From: an uncultured Collinsella sp.
GTDB lineage: Bacteria > Actinomycetota > Coriobacteriia > Coriobacteriales > Coriobacteriaceae
NCBI GenBank assembly: GCA_900550835.1
Contig: URTP01000095.1
Span: 1 to 8,008 of the forward strand
Reading direction: 5' to 3'
DNA: 8,008 nucleotides
Position numbers and translations under genes: made by a program. Shown here piece after piece: positions 4,166 to 8,008 of the stretch. Positions within the stretch are counted from its first letter, which is position 1, and every line of letters begins with the position of its first letter. The notes beneath the pieces were generated by a model that worked only from the letters and a program-made list of their open reading frames with translations, had not been told where the DNA came from and ran no database searches.

Positions 4166-6592
4166 ATGAATAAGATCTTCGACAACAAGCAGGAGTTTAC
4201 CGAGCTCTATCGCGATGCCGTCATGAGCATCAGCGGTAAGAGCGTCGAGGCCGCCAGCGACCTCGACCGCTTTAACGCCCTGGCCAAGCTCGTGGCCGAG
4301 AAGGCGCGCACCGTTGCCACCAAGAGTGACGCCCGCGTCACCGCCGAGGGCAAAAAGCGCGTGTACTACTTCTCGATCGAGTTTTTGATCGGCCGCCTGC
4401 TCGACAACTACCTGCTCAACTTTGGCGTGCGCGACATGGTCGCCGAGGCGCTCGACGACATGGGCTTTGACCTGTCCGTCATCGAGAACCAGGAGCCCGA
4501 TCCGGCCCTGGGCAACGGTGGCCTGGGTCGTCTGGCCGCGTGCTTCCTGGATTCCATGGCAGCCGAGGGCATTGCCGGCTACGGCAACGGCATGCGCTAC
4601 CGCTACGGCCTGTTTAAGCAGGAGATTGTCAACGGCAGCCAGGTCGAGGCCACCGACGAGTGGCTCACCCACGGCTATCCCTGGGAGGTCCGTCGTCAGG
4701 ACAAGGCCGTGACCATCAAGTTTGGTGGCCATGTTGAGGGCTTTGAGGAGAACGGCCGCACGTTCTACCGCACGGTGGACACGCAGGACATCCTGGCTGT
4801 CCCTTATGACATCCCCGTCGTGGGCTATGCCGGCGAGACCGTCAACAAGCTGCGCGTCTGGGCCGCCGAGCCGGTCGAGGAGCACTTCGATCTGGAGGCC
4901 TTCAACCGCGGCGACTACGCCCTGGCCGACGCCGAGCGCGCCGAGGCCGAGGCCATCAGCGCCATCCTCTACCCCAACGACGCCGGCGAGCACGGCCGTC
5001 TGCTGCGCCTGAAGCAGGAGTACCTGTTTGTCTCGGCCGGCATCTACAGCCTGCTCGACACCTTTGAGAAGGAGCACGGTGAGAACTGGGAGCTGCTGCC
5101 GCAGTTTGTGGCCATCCACACCAACGACACGCACCCCGCCATGTGCGGCCCCGAGCTCATGCGCATCCTCATCGACGAGAAGAAGCTCGAGTGGGACGAC
5201 GCCTGGAACATCGTGACGCAGGTCGTGAGCTACACCAACCACACCATCCTGCCCGAGGCTCTGGAGAAGTGGCCCATCGGCACGTTCTCTAAGCTCCTCC
5301 CCCGCGTGTACCAGATCATCGACGAGATCAGCCGTCGTTGGCACGAGTCGTTCGACACCACGCAGGAGGGCTGGCAGGAGCGTCTGCGCCAGACCGCCAT
5401 CCTGTGGGACGGCGAGATTCGCATGGCCAACCTGTCTGTGATCTGCAGCCACAGCGTCAACGGCGTGGCCAAGATCCACTCCGACATCATCAAGAACATC
5501 GTGCTCAAGGACTTCTATGCCCTGACGCCCGAGAAGTTTAACAACAAGACCAACGGCATCTCGCACCGTCGCTTCTTTGCCGAAGCCAACCCCACCTACG
5601 CCAAGCTCGTGACCGAGGCCATTGGCGATGGCTGGCTCAAAGACGCCTTTGAGCTTGAGAAACTCAAGGAGTTTAAGGACGACACCGAGTTCCTGAAGGC
5701 CGTGGGTGCTTCCAAGCGCGCTAACAAGGAGCGCCTGGCCGCCTACGTTAAGGCCGAGACCGGTCTGGTCATTGACCCCAACACCGTCTTCGATGTCCAG
5801 GTAAAGCGCTTCCATGCCTACAAGCGCCAGCTCATGAACATCATGAAGGTGATGGACATCTACAACCGTCGCATCGCTGATCCTAACTTCCACGTGACGC
5901 CGACGACCTTCATCTTTAGTGGCAAGGCTGCCTCGAGCTACACCTTTGCCAAGGAGACCATCCGCCTCATTAACTCCGTTGCCGACGTCATCAACAACGA
6001 TGCCCGCGTCAATGAGGTCATGAAGGTCTGCTTTATCCCCAACTTCCGCGTGAGCAACGCCCAGCTCATCTACCCCGCCGCCGAGATCTCGGAGCAGATC
6101 TCCACGGCCGGCAAGGAGGCCTCGGGCACGTCCAACATGAAGCTCATGATGAACGGCGCCATTACGCTGGGTACCCTTGACGGCGCCAACATCGAGATCG
6201 CCGATCTGGCCGGCCGCGAGAACGAGGCCATCTTTGGCCTGACCGCCCCCGAGGTCGAGCAGCTCTGGGCATCCAACAGCTACTTTGCGTGGGATACCCT
6301 CAACGGCGACCGCGAGCGTCTGGGCCGCGTGATGGACGAGCTCAAGGACAACACGTTTGCGGGTCTTTCGGGCAACTTCGAGAGCATCTACAACGAGCTC
6401 ATGAACAACAACGACCCCGACCTAGTCATGGCCGACTTCCGCAGCTACGTGGATGCATGGGAGAACCTCACGGGCAGCTACGGCGACCAGGAGACCTGGA
6501 ACCGCAAGGCCCTGCTCAACCCCGCCTCGAGTGGCTGGTTCTCGTCCGACCGCACCATTCGCGAGTATCGCGACGAGATCTGGCACGCATAA
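4166..6592 (+). CDS. glgP: Glycogen/maltodextrin phosphorylase (GT35)
   Basis: This 808-residue enzyme removes glucose units from the non-reducing ends of alpha-1,4 glucans with phosphate, giving glucose-1-phosphate, with pyridoxal phosphate as cofactor. Length matches the family (roughly 800). Signatures in order are YFSIEFLIGR (68-77), GNGGLGRLAACFLDS (116-130), HTNDTHPA in the middle, and the cofactor-site block EASGTSNMKLMMNGA in which K659 is the pyridoxal-binding lysine. The ATG at 4166 has AAAGGAA 4-5 nt upstream and no competing start. It follows glgB by 94 nt and precedes glgC by 104 nt on the same strand, so it can share the glgB transcript or have its own promoter. GlgP and MalP types cannot be told apart by motif alone; the glg context favours glycogen turnover. 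Codon use is like its neighbours and no key residue is missing. Confidence 0.96.
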   Translation: MNKIFDNKQEFTELYRDAVMSISGKSVEAASDLDRFNALAKLVAEKARTVATKSDARVTAEGKKRVYYFSIEFLIGRLLDNYLLNFGVRDMVAEALDDMGFDLSVIENQEPDPALGNGGLGRLAACFLDSMAAEGIAGYGNGMRYRYGLFKQEIVNGSQVEATDEWLTHGYPWEVRRQDKAVTIKFGGHVEGFEENGRTFYRTVDTQDILAVPYDIPVVGYAGETVNKLRVWAAEPVEEHFDLEAFNRGDYALADAERAEAEAISAILYPNDAGEHGRLLRLKQEYLFVSAGIYSLLDTFEKEHGENWELLPQFVAIHTNDTHPAMCGPELMRILIDEKKLEWDDAWNIVTQVVSYTNHTILPEALEKWPIGTFSKLLPRVYQIIDEISRRWHESFDTTQEGWQERLRQTAILWDGEIRMANLSVICSHSVNGVAKIHSDIIKNIVLKDFYALTPEKFNNKTNGISHRRFFAEANPTYAKLVTEAIGDGWLKDAFELEKLKEFKDDTEFLKAVGASKRANKERLAAYVKAETGLVIDPNTVFDVQVKRFHAYKRQLMNIMKVMDIYNRRIADPNFHVTPTTFIFSGKAASSYTFAKETIRLINSVADVINNDARVNEVMKVCFIPNFRVSNAQLIYPAAEISEQISTAGKEASGTSNMKLMMNGAITLGTLDGANIEIADLAGRENEAIFGLTAPEVEQLWASNSYFAWDTLNGDRERLGRVMDELKDNTFAGLSGNFESIYNELMNNNDPDLVMADFRSYVDAWENLTGSYGDQETWNRKALLNPASSGWFSSDRTIREYRDEIWHA

Positions 6593-6626
6593 AGCGCGCG
6601 AGCTCCCTTTGCCGCACGGCATTACT

Positions 6627-6657
6627 CGACGGGCGTGACAGTGCGCCGCGCCCGTCG
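6627..6657 (+). terminator. G+C-rich hairpin between glgP and glgC
   Basis: CGACGGGCG (6627-6635) and CGCCCGTCG (6649-6657) are perfect 9-bp complements with a 13-nt loop. No run of T follows (next bases CTAATGGG), so it is a poor intrinsic terminator. It begins 35 nt after the glgP stop and could stabilise upstream mRNA, set a processing point, or cause partial termination that lowers glgC relative to glgP. The stem itself is convincing; the role is not settled. Confidence 0.4.
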
Positions 6658-6666
6658 CTAATGGGT

Positions 6667-6704
6667 TAGGAACATCGATGACAGAAGGAGAAATCGATGA
6701 GTAA
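6667..6704 (+). promoter_or_regulatory. Duplicated initiation region with an 8-codon upstream frame before glgC
   Basis: Two near-copies of a ribosome site plus start occur in a row: AGGA-2 nt-ATCGATGA (6668-6681) and AGGA-3 nt-ATCGATGA (6687-6701). The first ATG (6678) opens an 8-codon frame, MTEGEIDE, ending at TAA 6702-6704, which overlaps the glgC start at 6697 in another frame. The glgC ribosome site lies inside this mini-frame. This could couple or limit glgC translation, or be a neutral duplication. A real peptide product is not claimed. Confidence 0.25.
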
Positions 6705-7845
6705 GAAAGAATGCATCGCGATGCTCCTCGCAGGAGGACAGGGCAGCCGATTGGGGGCACTCACCCAAAAGATCGCCAAGCCGGCGGTTAGCTTTGGTGG
6801 CAAGTTCCGCATTATCGACTTTTCGCTGTCCAACTGCTCCAACTCGGGCATCGACACGGTGGGCGTTCTGACGCAGTACCGTCCCTACCTGCTGCATGCC
6901 TACGTGGGCTCCGGCGAGGCGTGGGATCTGGACAGCCGCGACGGCGGCGTGTCGATCCTGCCGCCGTACGAGACGCAGACCGGCGGCGCCTGGTATGCGG
7001 GCACGGCCGACGCCATTACGCAGAACCTCGACTACATCAAGGCCAACGACCCCAAATACGTCCTGATTCTTTCGGGCGATCACCTGTATCGCATGGACTA
7101 CCGCAAGATGCTCAAGACGCACATTGAGAACAACGCCGACCTCACGGTGAGCGTTATGCCCGTGCCGTGGGAGGAGGCCAGCCGCTTTGGCATCCTGACC
7201 ACCGACCCCGAGGACGGCCGCATCACCAAGTTCACCGAGAAGCCCGAGAAGCCCGATTCGAACCTCGCATCCATGGGCATCTACATCTTCTCGGCCGACG
7301 TGCTGATCGAGGCGCTCGAGGAGGACGCTCTGGACCAGCGCTCGAGCCACGACTTTGGCAAGGACATCATCCCCAAGCTGCTCGGCGAGAATAAGCGCCT
7401 GTACAGCTACGAGTTCCACGGCTTTTGGAAGGATGTTGGCACCATCGCCAGCTTCCACGAGACCTCGATGGACCTGCTGGGCAACAACCCCGAGTTCGAT
7501 CTGTTTGACAAGAACTTCCCCATCATGTCCAACATCACCACGCGTCCTCCGCACTACATTGGCCCGGACGGCCGCCTGGACGACTGCCTGGTCTCCAACG
7601 GCTGCAAGATCTACGGCACCGCTCGCCACTCGATCCTTTCGACCGATGTCATCATCGAGGAGCGCGCCGTGGTCGAGGACTCCGTGCTGCTGCCGGGTGC
7701 GCACGTTAAGAGCGGCGCGCACATCTGCCGCGCTATTTTGGGCGAGAACTCCACGGTCGAAGAGGGCGTGAAGCTCGGCTCTGTCGATACCACCAAGGAT
7801 ACGGCCGTCGTTGGAAATGACGTCGTTATCGGGAAGGGGGAATGA
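6697..7845 (+). CDS. glgC: Glucose-1-phosphate adenylyltransferase (ADP-glucose pyrophosphorylase), catalytic subunit
   Basis: GlgC makes ADP-glucose and pyrophosphate from ATP and glucose-1-phosphate, the committed step of bacterial glycogen synthesis. The 382-residue product has the nucleotidyltransferase start [13 protein letters not shown] (11-23), AKPA with K28 (the region of the activator-site lysine in enterobacterial GlgC), GGKFRIIDF (34-42), YAGTADA (100-106), the metal-site segment [10 protein letters not shown] (126-135), FTEKP (179-183; K182 matches the glucose-1-phosphate lysine) and WKDVGT (244-249). The C-terminal part is a left-handed beta-helix of hexapeptide-like repeats. 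It is shorter than the E. coli protein (431) and near the Bacillus type. ATG 6697 has AAGGAG 6 nt upstream. The next gene, glgD, begins 4 nt after its stop, which fits a two-subunit GlgC/GlgD enzyme. Confidence 0.96.
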   Translation: MSKKECIAMLLAGGQGSRLGALTQKIAKPAVSFGGKFRIIDFSLSNCSNSGIDTVGVLTQYRPYLLHAYVGSGEAWDLDSRDGGVSILPPYETQTGGAWYAGTADAITQNLDYIKANDPKYVLILSGDHLYRMDYRKMLKTHIENNADLTVSVMPVPWEEASRFGILTTDPEDGRITKFTEKPEKPDSNLASMGIYIFSADVLIEALEEDALDQRSSHDFGKDIIPKLLGENKRLYSYEFHGFWKDVGTIASFHETSMDLLGNNPEFDLFDKNFPIMSNITTRPPHYIGPDGRLDDCLVSNGCKIYGTARHSILSTDVIIEERAVVEDSVLLPGAHVKSGAHICRAILGENSTVEEGVKLGSVDTTKDTAVVGNDVVIGKGE

Positions 7846-7849
7846 TCCG

Positions 7850-8008
7850 ATGATCAATCGCAAGGCCATCGGTTATATCACCGCTAACTACTCTTCGACC
7901 TACGGCAGCGTGCTGCTCAAGGACCGCCCCATCGCATCCGTTCCGTTTTTGGGCCGCTACCGCCTGATCGACTTTCCGCTGTCCAACATGATGAACGCCG
8001 GCATCAAG
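7850..8008 (+). CDS. glgD: GlgD, non-catalytic ADP-glucose pyrophosphorylase subunit (5' part only)
   Basis: Only the first 53 codons are present; the gene runs off the right edge. The segment reads MINRKAIGYITANY, then KDRPIASVPFLGRYRLIDFPLSN and MMNAGIK (about 24-53), which parallels the [18 protein letters not shown] region of GlgC. It lacks the GGxGxRL nucleotide-binding loop found at residues 13-19 of GlgC, as is known for GlgD proteins, which act as regulatory partners of GlgC in a mixed tetramer in Firmicutes. ATG 7850 is 4 nt after the glgC TGA, with GGGGGAA (7836-7842) as ribosome site, so the two are probably translationally coupled and made in similar amounts. A second full GlgC is unlikely given the missing loop. 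Confidence 0.92.
   Translation, partial: MINRKAIGYITANYSSTYGSVLLKDRPIASVPFLGRYRLIDFPLSNMMNAGIK

Noticed and set aside
4046..5893. A 615-codon open frame on the minus strand across glgP
   Set aside because: It lies wholly antisense to a gene with intact GT35 motifs. Its Val/Leu/Gly/His-rich composition is what antisense reading of G+C-biased codons gives, and no domain is recognisable.
6658..7869. A 403-codon minus-strand open frame across glgC
   Set aside because: Antisense shadow of a clearly recognised GlgC gene, with no ribosome site or family signature.

Overview
The window is typical high-G+C bacterial DNA: dense genes, G/C-rich third codon positions, and long antisense open frames that are shadows of the real genes. 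It carries most of a glycogen-metabolism operon. A catalytic GlgC followed at once by a GlgD-type partner is best known from Firmicutes. That pair in a G+C-rich genome suggests a high-G+C Gram-positive gut-type bacterium, perhaps a Coriobacteriia member such as Collinsella. This assignment is inferred from gene content and composition, not from a marker gene.

Left part (1-1463, minus strand): a tRNA-Ala(GGC) cut by the left edge, with a clear promoter (TTGCAC, 17 bp, TATAGT). Upstream of it on the same strand lies a two-gene unit: a HAD-superfamily phosphatase (774-1463), then a divergent thiamine pyrophosphokinase-like gene (123-764) that starts 9 nt after the phosphatase stop.

Divergent gap (1464-1809): an A+T-richer regulatory region. 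A consensus -35 box (TTGACA) for the phosphatase gene lies inside a perfect 10-bp inverted repeat (TGGTAAAACT / AGTTTTACCA). A second LacI-like site and one extra half-site lie downstream, in the leader of that gene. Closer to glgB, nested inverted repeats could fold as a structured RNA leader.

Right part (1810-8008, plus strand): glgB (branching enzyme), glgP (phosphorylase), glgC (ADP-glucose pyrophosphorylase) and the first 53 codons of glgD (non-catalytic partner of GlgC). GlgC/GlgD would make ADP-glucose, GlgB would add alpha-1,6 branches, and GlgP would release glucose-1-phosphate from chain ends. The glycogen synthase (glgA) is not in the window.

The most unusual points are in GlgB. 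It has a 70-residue Lys/Ala/Pro-rich, histone-H1-like C-terminal tail, and its conserved active-site region I histidine is replaced by glycine although the rest of the catalytic set is present. Next in interest are the operator array around the phosphatase promoter and a duplicated translation-initiation region in front of glgC. I saw no mobile element, CRISPR array or wholly novel multi-gene system.
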